Shown piece by piece: positions 50,152 through 57,482 of a DNA stretch of 64,000 bases. How positions within the stretch are numbered: position 1 is the first letter of the stretch; every line of letters starts with the position of its first letter. A program made the position numbers and the translations under genes. Source of the stretch: Nostoc calcicola FACHB-3891 (GTDB taxonomy: Bacteria > Cyanobacteriota > Cyanobacteriia > Cyanobacteriales > Nostocaceae); the NCBI RefSeq assembly GCF_014697355.1, contig NZ_JACJRQ010000019.1, positions 62,001 to 126,000 of the forward strand, given 5' to 3'. The notes below the pieces were generated by a model. The model did no database searches. It saw only the letters and a program-made list of their open reading frames with translations, and had not been told where the DNA came from.

Positions 50152-50284
50152 CAATAGGGTTCGGTTAAGGTTTTTTGATGAAAATTCTAGATCCAAAGAC
50201 GCGATAAATCGCCGTCTCTACAAGGACCAATCTTTCGTCTTGACGGCGATTTATGCCCTATGGTGGCTTAACCGAACCGTATTG
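50152..50284. mobile_element. 133-bp inverted-repeat element
   Basis: Ends CAATAGGGTTCGGTTAAGG and GCTTAACCGAACCGTATTG (17 of 19 positions complementary). The middle has AAAGACGCGATAAATCG and CGTCTCTAC, a decayed GTAGAG palindrome. Confidence 0.7.
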
Positions 50285-50318
50285 AATGACGATCGCATCT
50301 ATCATCCCATCTACCCAA

Positions 50319-51833
50319 CTAATTTTTCGCCTGTGGTTGTGAGGGAATTGTCACATCTATTGGCGTTACCTGTGCAGCTAATTGCGTCAACGGCGGTTGA
50401 ATGGCGGTTTGATTACCCACAACTAGAGTCACGATATTTTCTGGCTTGAGGTATTCTCGTGCTACGCGTTGCACATCATCGGCTGTGGTGGCGGCGACGG
50501 CTTTTTGATAGCGAAACAGAAAATCAGCCGGATAGCCGTAATATTCGTATTGCATCAACCGTGATAGAGTTTGAGCGGGGTCTTGAAAGTTGAAGACAAA
50601 GGAGTTGAGTGTAGATTCTTTAGCAAAAGCTAGTTCCTTTGGTGTCACTTTTTGAGCTTGGATGCGTTTAATTTCAGCTTGTAAGGCTTTGACAAACTGC
50701 ACCGTAGCATCCGATCGCGTTTGTCCACCAGCAATGAACATTCCTGGATAATCGTAACGGGGACTCCAGATGCCATATACAGAATAAGCTAAACCTTGGC
50801 GCGATCGCAGTTCATTAAATAAACGTCCGCCAAACCCATTTAACACCTCATTCAACACATTCAGCGCTGGATAATCTGGACTGTTGAACTGTCCGCCTAA
50901 ATGTCCAATCAGCACGCTACTTTGGGTGAGTTGTGGCTGATTCACAAAAAATACTCCGCCTGTATTGGCTGGGGAAACCTCTGGTAATTGGGGTTTGGCA
51001 ATTTTCGGGTTGGGTTTCCAATCGCCAAACTTCGCTTGAATGAGCGATCGCATTTTCTTCGGTTCAAAATCTCCCACAATCCCTAAAATCATATTATTCG
51101 GGTGGAAGTATTGCTGATAAAACTCGATCAAATCCTCACGGGAAACTCGATCCACCGTTGCATATTCTGTGGTGCGTCCATAGGCGCTATCTTTGCCATA
51201 CAGCAACTTGCGGAATTCTCGACTCGCAATGCCATTTGGATCGTCATTGCGCCGTGCAATCGCACCCCTAGCTTGGGTTTTCGCCAAATCTAGCTTTTCT
51301 TGGGCAAATACAGGCGATCGCAACACCTCAGCAAACAACCCAAACACCGTTTCTAAATCTTCACTCAGGGCATCAAAGCCAGCACTACCAGCAGTTTCAC
51401 TAATACTAGTTTCCACCGATGCCGCCCGTTGTTCCAATATCTCATTTAATTCATCAGCCGAGTGCTTCGTAGTTCCCCCAGTCCGCATAACCGCGCCTGT
51501 AAAACCAGCCAACCCGACTTTTTCCAACGGTTCCAAACGATTCCCAGTCCTTACCAACACCGTACCCTTCACCAAAGGTAACTCGCGATCCTCCATCAAA
51601 TAGACAACCAAGCCATTTTGCAGTACAAACCGCTCATACTTGGGTAACTTAACTTCAGGTAACGGTGGCAGTTGTAACTCAGTATAATGCTTCGCCTGTG
51701 CCGTCGCCGCCACAGAAAAATTAAAATTTAAAAGTAAAAAAGCAAAAACCACAACCAACCCATAAACAACTTTCTTCCCACTTGGGATTTTCCAAGCCAT
51801 CTTCCTTTTACCCTTCCCCTTATACCTTTCCAT
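50319..51833 (-). CDS. M16-family peptidase-like protein without zinc motif
   Basis: 504 residues from the ATG at 51833, which has GGAGGAGAGAT just upstream. An earlier ATG at 51881 overlaps the upstream gene's stop (ATGA) but would add 16 residues translated from a common purine-rich repeat. There is an N-terminal membrane segment/signal (VVYGLVVVFAFLLLNFNFSVAATAQA). The first M16 domain starts FVLQNGLVVYLMEDRELPLVKG, but at the zinc site it has GLAGFTGAVMRTGGTTKHS instead of HxxEH, so it is non-catalytic. The second domain contains RSRQGLAYSVYGIW. M16 enzymes often work as a catalytic/inactive pair, and the catalytic partner gene is directly upstream, so this is the likely R-type partner in a periplasmic complex. 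Confidence 0.88.
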   Translation of the reverse strand: MERYKGKGKRKMAWKIPSGKKVVYGLVVVFAFLLLNFNFSVAATAQAKHYTELQLPPLPEVKLPKYERFVLQNGLVVYLMEDRELPLVKGTVLVRTGNRLEPLEKVGLAGFTGAVMRTGGTTKHSADELNEILEQRAASVETSISETAGSAGFDALSEDLETVFGLFAEVLRSPVFAQEKLDLAKTQARGAIARRNDDPNGIASREFRKLLYGKDSAYGRTTEYATVDRVSREDLIEFYQQYFHPNNMILGIVGDFEPKKMRSLIQAKFGDWKPNPKIAKPQLPEVSPANTGGVFFVNQPQLTQSSVLIGHLGGQFNSPDYPALNVLNEVLNGFGGRLFNELRSRQGLAYSVYGIWSPRYDYPGMFIAGGQTRSDATVQFVKALQAEIKRIQAQKVTPKELAFAKESTLNSFVFNFQDPAQTLSRLMQYEYYGYPADFLFRYQKAVAATTADDVQRVAREYLKPENIVTLVVGNQTAIQPPLTQLAAQVTPIDVTIPSQPQAKN

Positions 51834-51877
51834 ATCTCTCCTCCTTTGCGCCCTTTGCGTCCTTTGCGGTTCGTTTC

Positions 51878-53473
51878 TCATCCTTGTTTCGACAACAGCT
51901 TCCCAATCGTGCGATTTTCCGGCGTAAACGTCACCTTGGCCACCCGCTGAATATCACCAGGAGTTACCGCCGCAATTCGATCCAACTCCTTAAACAAATT
52001 CCGCCAAGAGCCAGTTTTCACTTCATATTCCAACAATTGCTGAGCCATTCCCGTATTAGAAGCTAAGCTACGTAATAAATCTCCCCGCGCTTGGGTTTTA
52101 ACTCGCTCTAACTCAACCGCAGCCACAGGTTCAGTTTTTAATTTCTCGATTTGTTCGCGTAAAGCGATCGCCAATTCATCAAGTGTATGACCGGGAGCAG
52201 TCAGAGCATAAAACAACATGAGATTTGAGTATTTATCCCCAGGAAAACCACTGAACCCTTGAGCATTCAGCGCCAAACGCTGCTTCTCTACCAAAGATTT
52301 ATACAGTCGTGACGTGCGTCCATCACTTAATAAACTGCCAATGATTTCATAGACTACATTATCTGGATGAGTAACTGACGGACGGTGATAGCCTTCCAAA
52401 TACAACGGTTGAGCAGGTAATTCTAAAGTCACTTCCCGCGTTTGTTTTTGTTGCGGTTCCACAGGGATTTTTTGAGTGACTTTAGCTTTAGCTTGGTAAC
52501 GCCCAAAATAAGTTTCTGCGAGTTTTTTCACCTGTGCGGGATTGACATCTCCGACAATGGCGATCGCTAAATTACCTGGTACATAATAAGCGTCAAAAAA
52601 CTTTTGTACATCTGCTGGCGTTAAGTTACGGATATCTTTGTCATAACCAATTACCGGACGCCTGTAGGGATGAACTTTGTAAGCAGCGTCGATAAATTTC
52701 TCCAACATCGTGCCAATGGGTGAATTATCCACCCGCATCCGTCGTTCCTCTAAAATGACATCTTTTTCTTTATAAAACTCACGACGAATTACAGGCTCAA
52801 GAAATCGTTCCGACTCCAGCGACATCCAGAGTTCCAACTTATTAGCAGGAAAGCTGTAAAAGTAACGGGTAGCTTCAGTTGAGGTAGTAGCATTTAAACC
52901 CACACCTCCCGCTTGTTCCACAATTCGCCCCATTTCATTTTGCTTGACTAGCTTACCTGCTTGGGATTCCACTTGCTTAAACTCAGCTTCTAGCCGCGCC
53001 ACTTCATCTTTTTTGCCATCAGCTTTGGCTGCTTTAATTTGAGTATCTAACTGTTCCAAGCGTTCTAGCAGCGGTTTTTCTGCCTTGTAATCTTCCGTAC
53101 CGATGCGCGTCGTTCCTTTAAACGCCAAATGTTCCAGAAAGTGAGCTACACCAGTTTTACCATCCGGCTCATCCACACCACCAACATCAGCATAGGTAAG
53201 AAAAGAAACTACAGGTGCTTGATGTCGTTCCAAAACAATGAACTTCAAACCATTTTCCAGGCGAAACTCCGTTAACTCATTGATGACTCGATCGAGATAA
53301 GGTTGAATCGAACTTGCAGCTGGTGGAGATATTGTTTGAGTTTGAGCCAGAGCAACTTCTGGCTGGAATCCCCAGCAAAAGGCGATCGCTGCTAACAAGG
53401 CAACAAACTGCCGACAGGATGTGACTGATACTTTCTTTGAGCAATCCAAAATTGACCGAGAGAGTTTGTTCAT
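51878..53473 (-). CDS. M16-family zinc metallopeptidase (catalytic subunit)
   Basis: 531 residues with a signal-like N-terminus (FVALLAAIAFCWGFQPEVALAQ). The M16 catalytic motif HFLEHLAFKGT (inverted zinc motif HxxEH, about 108-112) is complete, and the distal Glu region NATTSTEATRYFYSFP follows. An insertion with a predicted coiled coil (LERLEQLDTQIKAAKADGKKDEVARLEAEF, about 128-165) comes between. The second M16 domain has GYHRPSVTHPDN and SLLSDGRTSRLYKSLVEK. It probably degrades peptides in the periplasm together with the inactive-looking homologue downstream, whose gene begins within 50 bp of this gene's stop. Operon of two. Confidence 0.92.
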   Translation of the reverse strand: MNKLSRSILDCSKKVSVTSCRQFVALLAAIAFCWGFQPEVALAQTQTISPPAASSIQPYLDRVINELTEFRLENGLKFIVLERHQAPVVSFLTYADVGGVDEPDGKTGVAHFLEHLAFKGTTRIGTEDYKAEKPLLERLEQLDTQIKAAKADGKKDEVARLEAEFKQVESQAGKLVKQNEMGRIVEQAGGVGLNATTSTEATRYFYSFPANKLELWMSLESERFLEPVIRREFYKEKDVILEERRMRVDNSPIGTMLEKFIDAAYKVHPYRRPVIGYDKDIRNLTPADVQKFFDAYYVPGNLAIAIVGDVNPAQVKKLAETYFGRYQAKAKVTQKIPVEPQQKQTREVTLELPAQPLYLEGYHRPSVTHPDNVVYEIIGSLLSDGRTSRLYKSLVEKQRLALNAQGFSGFPGDKYSNLMLFYALTAPGHTLDELAIALREQIEKLKTEPVAAVELERVKTQARGDLLRSLASNTGMAQQLLEYEVKTGSWRNLFKELDRIAAVTPGDIQRVAKVTFTPENRTIGKLLSKQG

Positions 53474-53624
53474 AAGCCAAAATTAAGATAAAGTTACACT
53501 ACCGAAGAAATACGCTACTTAGCAAATAGAGCGTTAATCTTGTATTAAGCTTTTTCGGCTTTTTGTACTTGACGTTAGACAATAATGCTACAAGTCCTGT
53601 TCCGGATATTCCACCATAACAATT

Positions 53625-54239
53625 ATGCGAGTTTTTAATTCTCCCCCACCCTCAGAGGCTCAGACGCGCACCCGGATTTTACAGGCAGCACAACGTTTGT
53701 TTGCCTCTCAGGGATTTGATGGCACCACCACCCGTGATTTAGCACAGACAGCAGGTGTGGCTGAAGGCACTCTATTTCGTCATTTTCCCAATAAAAAAGC
53801 AATTTTGGTAGAAGTCGCTACTAGTGGATGGGTAGAGATTTTGACGGATCTGCTGACAGAATTAAGTGAAATGGGTAGCTATAAAGCAGTAGCTCAAGTG
53901 ATGCGCCGTCGGATGTGGAATTTCCAGAAAAATGCCGATATGATGCGCGTTTGTTTCATGGAAGTGCAATTTCACCCCGACTTACGCGATCGCATTCAAT
54001 TAGAAGTCATCACAAAAATGACCGATGTCGCCGAAGCCTTCTTTCAAACAGCAATGGACAAAGGCATTTATCGGCAAATGGATGCCAACCTAGTCGCCAA
54101 AGTTTTCTTAGGAATGTTTGCGATCGCCGGTTTTTCCAACAACACCCTCATCGAACCAGACGCCTCCCCCCAACAAATGCAACAAATGGCAGAAGGACTC
54201 GCTGATATCTTCCTCAATGGAGTCTTGGTTAAGGAGTGA
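53625..54239 (+). CDS. TetR/AcrR-family transcriptional regulator
   Basis: 204 residues. The N-terminal HTH (about 14-60) reads TRILQAAQRLFASQGFDGTT, TRDLAQTAGVAEGTLFRHFPNKKAIL, the canonical TetR fold. The C-terminal ligand/dimer domain has WNFQKNADMMRVCFMEVQFHPDLRDRIQ and EAFFQTAMDKGIYRQMDANLVAKVFLGMFAIAGF. It is divergent from the M16 pair (151 bp between starts), so it could regulate that operon. The ligand is unknown. It starts at the ATG at 53625. Followed by a very long heptamer array. Confidence 0.9.
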   Translation: MRVFNSPPPSEAQTRTRILQAAQRLFASQGFDGTTTRDLAQTAGVAEGTLFRHFPNKKAILVEVATSGWVEILTDLLTELSEMGSYKAVAQVMRRRMWNFQKNADMMRVCFMEVQFHPDLRDRIQLEVITKMTDVAEAFFQTAMDKGIYRQMDANLVAKVFLGMFAIAGFSNNTLIEPDASPQQMQQMAEGLADIFLNGVLVKE

Positions 54240-54575
54240 GGAGTTAGGAGTTAGGAGTTGGGAGTGAGGAGTTGGGAGTGAGGAGTTGGGAGTGAGGAGT
54301 TGGAAGTTGGGAGTGAGGAGTTGGGAGTGAGGAGTTGGGAGTGAGGAGTGAGGAGTTAAAGGTTAGAAGTTAAAAATGAGGAGTTATTAATTCATAACTC
54401 ATAACTCATAACTCATAACTCATAACTCCTAACCCCTAACTCCTAACTCCTAACTCATAACTCATAACTCATAACTCATAACTCCTAACCCCTAACTCCT
54501 AACTCCTAACTCCTAACTCATAACTCATAACTCATAACTCCTAACCCCTAACTCCTAACTCCTAACCCCTAACTT
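54237..54575. repeat. Long complementary heptamer arrays between the TetR and DUF4332 genes
   Basis: First about 120 bp of GGAGTTAGGAGTTGGGAGTGA-like heptamers, units GGAGTTA, GGAGTTG, GGAGTGA (54237-54360). Then about 190 bp of ACTCATA and ACTCCTA/ACCCCTA heptamers (54388-54575). Parts of the two arms are exact reverse complements (GGAGTTA and TAACTCC), so a hairpin of over 100 bp is possible. Confidence 0.9.
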
Positions 54576-55009
54576 ATTATTGTCTTCGCCTCCTGACTCC
54601 ACTGTTGTACTAACTCAATCGCTGGACACAAATCTCGCCGCTGCATTGTTGCTACTTGCAAGCGCATGATTTGTCTATGCAATCTGTGAGTAGGAGTCTG
54701 AGCTAACTGTGCCACAGAACCGATACCAGCATGAAGCAATAAACCGCAATATTGCGTTCCGACGCTGGGAATACGTGCCAAGTCAGCCAAAGCCATCCAT
54801 TTATTTACATACTGAAGATGAATCTGGAGTTTATTTGCTAACGCCACCCTTGCTTCAAGATTCTTTCCTTGTTTGACTAGCGCTACTGTGGTATTGATTC
54901 CACAATTTTGCAGTTGGGATTGTTCTTCTTGGCTGAGTCCAGGTAATTGTTCAATCGGCCAGTCACCAGATGTGACAAAACTTCGATGATTTGTTTGTTT
55001 AGCGGACAT
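54569..55009 (-). CDS. DUF4332-type helix-hairpin-helix protein
   Basis: 146 residues. Two helix-hairpin-helix-like halves: WPIEQLPGLSQEEQSQLQNCGINTTVALVKQG and LADLARIPSVGTQYCGLLLHAGIGSVAQLAQTPTHRLHRQIMRLQ. This duplicated arrangement matches DUF4332, which looks like the DNA-binding HhH module of polymerase/ligase proteins. No catalytic domain is present. The function is unknown. The ATG at 55009 follows TGTCCGC-free AT-rich DNA (start uncertain by context only). The C-terminus ends inside the heptamer array boundary (54569-54575), which suggests the end of the gene has been altered by repeats. Confidence 0.75.
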   Translation of the reverse strand: MSAKQTNHRSFVTSGDWPIEQLPGLSQEEQSQLQNCGINTTVALVKQGKNLEARVALANKLQIHLQYVNKWMALADLARIPSVGTQYCGLLLHAGIGSVAQLAQTPTHRLHRQIMRLQVATMQRRDLCPAIELVQQWSQEAKTIIS

Positions 55010-55095
55010 TTGTAAAAGTAAAACATAGGCTTATTTACATATTGTGACAGCCGCTTTTAGTGTTTTGTATTGGCGTGCAATTTAAATACAACCTG

Positions 55096-55242
55096 TTGCA
55101 CCTTAGTTGCATCGACCTGCACCTTAGTTGCATCGACCTGCACCTTAGTTGCATCGACCTGCACCTTAGTTGCATCGACCTGCACCTTTGATGCATCGAC
55201 CTGCACCTTTGATGCATCGACCTGCATCTTTGATGCATCGGC
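55096..55242. repeat. Seven-unit tandem array, 21-bp period (array C)
   Basis: Seven units containing TGCACCTTAGTTGCATCGAC or, in the last three, TGCACCTTTGATGCATCGAC. Several frames stay open on both strands (for example VQVDATK and MHQRCRS heptads on the minus strand), but nothing supports translation. No similarity in sequence to arrays A and B, only in period. Confidence 0.9.
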
Positions 55243-55292
55243 TTGCAAAAATTAATACTAATTCAATTCATGATTGCAACACGTTGTTGGCT

Positions 55293-55318
55293 GAAGACGC
55301 GATGAATCGCGTCTCTAC
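55293..55318. repeat. GTAGAG-type palindrome (left end lost)
   Basis: AAGACGCGAT, then ATCGCGTCTCTAC; the left GTAG is missing. Confidence 0.7.
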
Positions 55319-55413
55319 AAAATGGTCTATTTTTGCATTTTATTTTCAAATTGGTATGACCTGTTTGCGTCTCCCCTTAAGAGAATAACTCTTCACTCTT
55401 AACTCAGCACGCT

Positions 55414-55749
55414 TCATGCTACACCAAATCCAGTGTATTCCCGCATATAAGGCGCTTGAAAGCCCAATATAATATCTTCTTTGGGAATTCCCATTGCAAC
55501 TAATTCATGGGCAATTCGTAACTCTGTTGTATTCTGTTGCACCCAGATTTTACCGTCTTTAATGTCTAAGTGTAAGGCACAGCCATACACGCGACGGTTA
55601 CCATCCCAACCAACATTCATCACTTGATAGCGATCTTGTTGAAGATCAAAAACAGTTTGTGATTCTATTTCGCCGTTTGCAATTGGTATGGCGGCGTAGT
55701 TGCTAAGTAAGTTTTGAATGCACTGGCGATACTGTTCTAGTTTATCCAT
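55414..55749 (-). CDS. xisI: XisI-family protein (fdxN element excision controlling factor)
   Basis: 111 residues: MDKLEQYRQCIQNLLSNYA, then QTVFDLQQDRYQVMNVGWDGNRRVYGCALHLDIKDGKIWVQQNTTE, then IAHELVAMGIPKEDIILGFQAPYMREYTGFGVA, the typical XisI ending. XisI and XisH were found as factors that control excision of the fdxN element during Anabaena heterocyst formation, but many copies of the pair exist in cyanobacteria and most have other, unknown roles. No excision element or recombinase is seen here. Its start overlaps the xisH end by 13 bp, so the two are translated together. Confidence 0.92.
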   Translation of the reverse strand: MDKLEQYRQCIQNLLSNYAAIPIANGEIESQTVFDLQQDRYQVMNVGWDGNRRVYGCALHLDIKDGKIWVQQNTTELRIAHELVAMGIPKEDIILGFQAPYMREYTGFGVA

Positions 55750-56033
55750 TGCACAATTACCTCTTGAAATGGATCGTAAATCACCCGCTTAATTTGATAT
55801 CGTTCAACTGAAAGTTGAGCAAATTCCCGTTGAAAGAAGGCTTGATGAAAGGCGACTGGAATTGCTAAATGAAGGGTGCGATCTGGTTCACTAAGTTCTA
55901 AAGCAAGGCGATAGTTCAGGAATTGTCCCAACGCTGTATGATAATCCGTGATGGGCGAGTCGCTTAAAAAAGTTTTGATTTCAACCGCTATTTTTTGGCC
56001 TGCTCGTTCTGCTGCCAGAAGACGCTCAAGCAA
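55737..56033 (-). pseudogene. xisH: XisH-family protein, 5'-truncated
   Basis: 98 codons from a TTG at 56033. Family match begins at LLAAERAGQKIAVEIKTFLSDSPITDYHTALGQFLNYRLAL and continues through EPDRTLHLAIPVAFHQAFF to the end, YQIKRVIYDPFQEVIVQWIN. Normal XisH has about 138 residues, with some 40 residues (ARDxxHxxVKxALxKDGW, then a DLGAE strand) before LLAAER; here these are replaced by unrelated sequence (FIGSSVSLLER), and an in-frame TAA lies about 16 codons upstream with no ATG between. The endonuclease-like core VEIKTF is retained but the N-terminal Glu/Asp residues are lost, so the protein is probably inactive. xisI downstream seems intact. Confidence 0.7.
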
Positions 56034-56196
56034 TGAAACTGAACTACCAATAAATTCGTTTCCGGTGGAATGTCCTTATTCCATTGCCCAAGTTCTTGAT
56101 GCTGAGTTTCTCCCCGATGCAATTAATTTGTAGTCAGAGCAGATTTCAAATTAATTAAATAGACCATCTAAATCTAGTAGCTAGCAAGAGAGCCTA

Positions 56197-56229
56197 TTCT
56201 GAATTCTGAATTCTGAATTCTGAATTCTG
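56197..56229. repeat. Heptamer repeat (TTCTGAA)n
   Basis: Four to five tandem TTCTGAA units just after the phzF stop. Confidence 0.85.
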
Positions 56230-56231
56230 TT

Positions 56232-57032
56232 TTAAGCGTTAGTTAATTCGCCTCGCAGAACAGTTACGGCTTGTCCGCCAAGTAAAACGCGATCGCCCCC
56301 ATCATAATACACCTTCACCACACCACCGCGACTCGAAGCCTGATAAGCTAAAAACCGATCCTTGTGCAAGCGATCGCGCCAATAGGCAGCAAGGCAACAA
56401 TGAGCCGCCCCAGTCACTGGGTCTTCATTAATACCTAATCCTGGTGCAAAAAAGCGCGAAACGAAATCATATTGGGAATCAGGCTCAGCAGTACTGGTAA
56501 CAATCACATCAGCAACAGGCAACGTTTTTAGTAGCTGGAAATTGGGCTGTATTTGCCGCACCGATTCTTCAGATTCCAGTTCCACTAAATAGCCTAGTGA
56601 ATTCTGCAACACAGCTTTGTATGGTACACCCAAAGCTTGGCTCAGTTCTGGAGGAGCGATCGCTGCTTTTGAGTGATTCACCGGAAAATCTAACTCAATC
56701 CACTCACCTTGTAATTTAGCAACCAGTAGTCCACTTTTGGTATAAAAACGTGCAATTTCATCAGATAATAAATGTCCTTCTGACCAAAGTACATGGGCAC
56801 TAGCTAAAGTTGCGTGACCACAAAGCGGTACTTCCACCGTCGGCGTAAACCAACGCAAATTGAAGCCATCATCCTGTTTGACTAAAAAAGCCGTTTCAGA
56901 TAAATTCATTTCCTGTGCTACGTTTTGCATCCAAATATCATCTTGGGAAGTAGGCAAAACACATACAGCAGCGGGATTACCTGTGAATAGTGTATTCGTG
57001 AAAGCATCAACTTGAGTAATGATTTGTCCCAT
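56232..57032 (-). CDS. PhzF-family isomerase/epimerase-like protein
   Basis: 266 residues with the duplicated diaminopimelate-epimerase-like fold of PhzF proteins. N-terminal QVDAFTNTLFTGNPAAVCVL; catalytic Glu46 in EMNLSETAFL; DGFNLRWFTPTVEVPLCGHATLASAHVLW; second half with DVIVTSTAEPDSQYDFVSRFFAPGLGINEDPVTGAAHCCLAAYW and RGGVVKVYYDGGDRVLLGGQAVTVLRGEL. Family members isomerise small carboxylic acids; this one's substrate is unknown and phenazine synthesis is not implied. The gene is complete. A decayed piece of a second copy lies just upstream at about 57113-57193. Confidence 0.92.
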   Translation of the reverse strand: MGQIITQVDAFTNTLFTGNPAAVCVLPTSQDDIWMQNVAQEMNLSETAFLVKQDDGFNLRWFTPTVEVPLCGHATLASAHVLWSEGHLLSDEIARFYTKSGLLVAKLQGEWIELDFPVNHSKAAIAPPELSQALGVPYKAVLQNSLGYLVELESEESVRQIQPNFQLLKTLPVADVIVTSTAEPDSQYDFVSRFFAPGLGINEDPVTGAAHCCLAAYWRDRLHKDRFLAYQASSRGGVVKVYYDGGDRVLLGGQAVTVLRGELTNA

Positions 57033-57112
57033 GAAATTATTCTCGAAGTAATATACAGTTTTATAATGATTGCTGGTTCCGGGAGAAAAACGCGTAAGCG
57101 TAGATATCGCTC

Positions 57113-57193
57113 ACGTCATAATACACTTTCACCTCTCCATCCCAACTCAATAGCAGGATTATCTGCAAAGGATGTATTTATGAAAGCATCAAA
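57113..57193 (-). pseudogene. Remnant of a second phzF gene (ends joined, middle lost)
   Basis: On the minus strand 57193-57148 encodes DAFINTSFADNPAIEL-like sequence, matching the N-terminal DAFTNTLFTGNPAAVCVL of the neighbouring phzF, and 57135-57113 encodes GEVKVYYD, matching GGVVKVYYD near its C-terminus. The middle of the gene is missing and the two parts are in different frames. The start codon region of the plus-strand lipoprotein gene lies in the antisense of this piece. Confidence 0.65.
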
Positions 57194-57449
57194 CGGAAAT
57201 ACAAAGCTAAAAATCTTCAGGGGTATATTTGCTAGTTTCAACCTAGTGTTAATTTGTGGAGGATTAGTTAGCTGTATTGCTCAAGCACCAAAACCACTTG
57301 CTCCAATTGAGCAACAAAAACCAGTCCTGCAACCCGATCGGCAAAACCCGAATGGCAAGGATAACGACGATAAAGTGGATGATAGCAACGACGATCGAGA
57401 CAATGATGATAAAGACAGAGATGATAAAAACGGCGACGATAAAGACTAA
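57180..57449 (+). CDS. Small lipoprotein with Asp/Lys-rich tail
   Basis: 89 residues from the ATG at 57180, with AAAGGA eight to nine bases upstream. N-terminal signal with lipobox: KLKIFRGIFASFNLVLICGGLVSC, Cys near residue 30 as the lipidated residue. Then a Pro/Gln segment (APKPLAPIEQQKPVLQPDRQ) and a strongly acidic tail of Asp-Asp-Lys/Arg repeats (KDNDDKVDDSNDDRDNDD and on). The tail could bind cations; I recognise no family. The start codon region overlaps a phzF remnant on the other strand. Same strand as the aminopeptidase gene 33 bp downstream. Confidence 0.65.
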   Translation: MKASNGNTKLKIFRGIFASFNLVLICGGLVSCIAQAPKPLAPIEQQKPVLQPDRQNPNGKDNDDKVDDSNDDRDNDDKDRDDKNGDDKD

Positions 57450-57482
57450 ATAACCTTTATCCTTTTTTTTGAGTTTCTACTT

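Larger units (their letters stand above)
49707..50318. other. Gap with three stacked palindrome/MITE elements
   Basis: Holds a palindrome at 49921-49947 (GTAGGGACACGACG, then CGCGTCCCTA), the 50030-50120 element and the 50152-50284 element. No gene supported; a plus-strand frame over 50087-50449 is made of repeats and antisense M16 sequence. Confidence 0.7.

Noticed and set aside
55035..55255. Overlapping frames on both strands at the third 21-bp array
   Set aside because: Pure repeat sequence in three or more frames with no ribosome-binding site or flanking conserved sequence.
55414..56033. Remains of an fdxN-type excision element
   Set aside because: XisH/XisI pairs are common outside such elements, and no recombinase gene or att-like direct repeats were seen.
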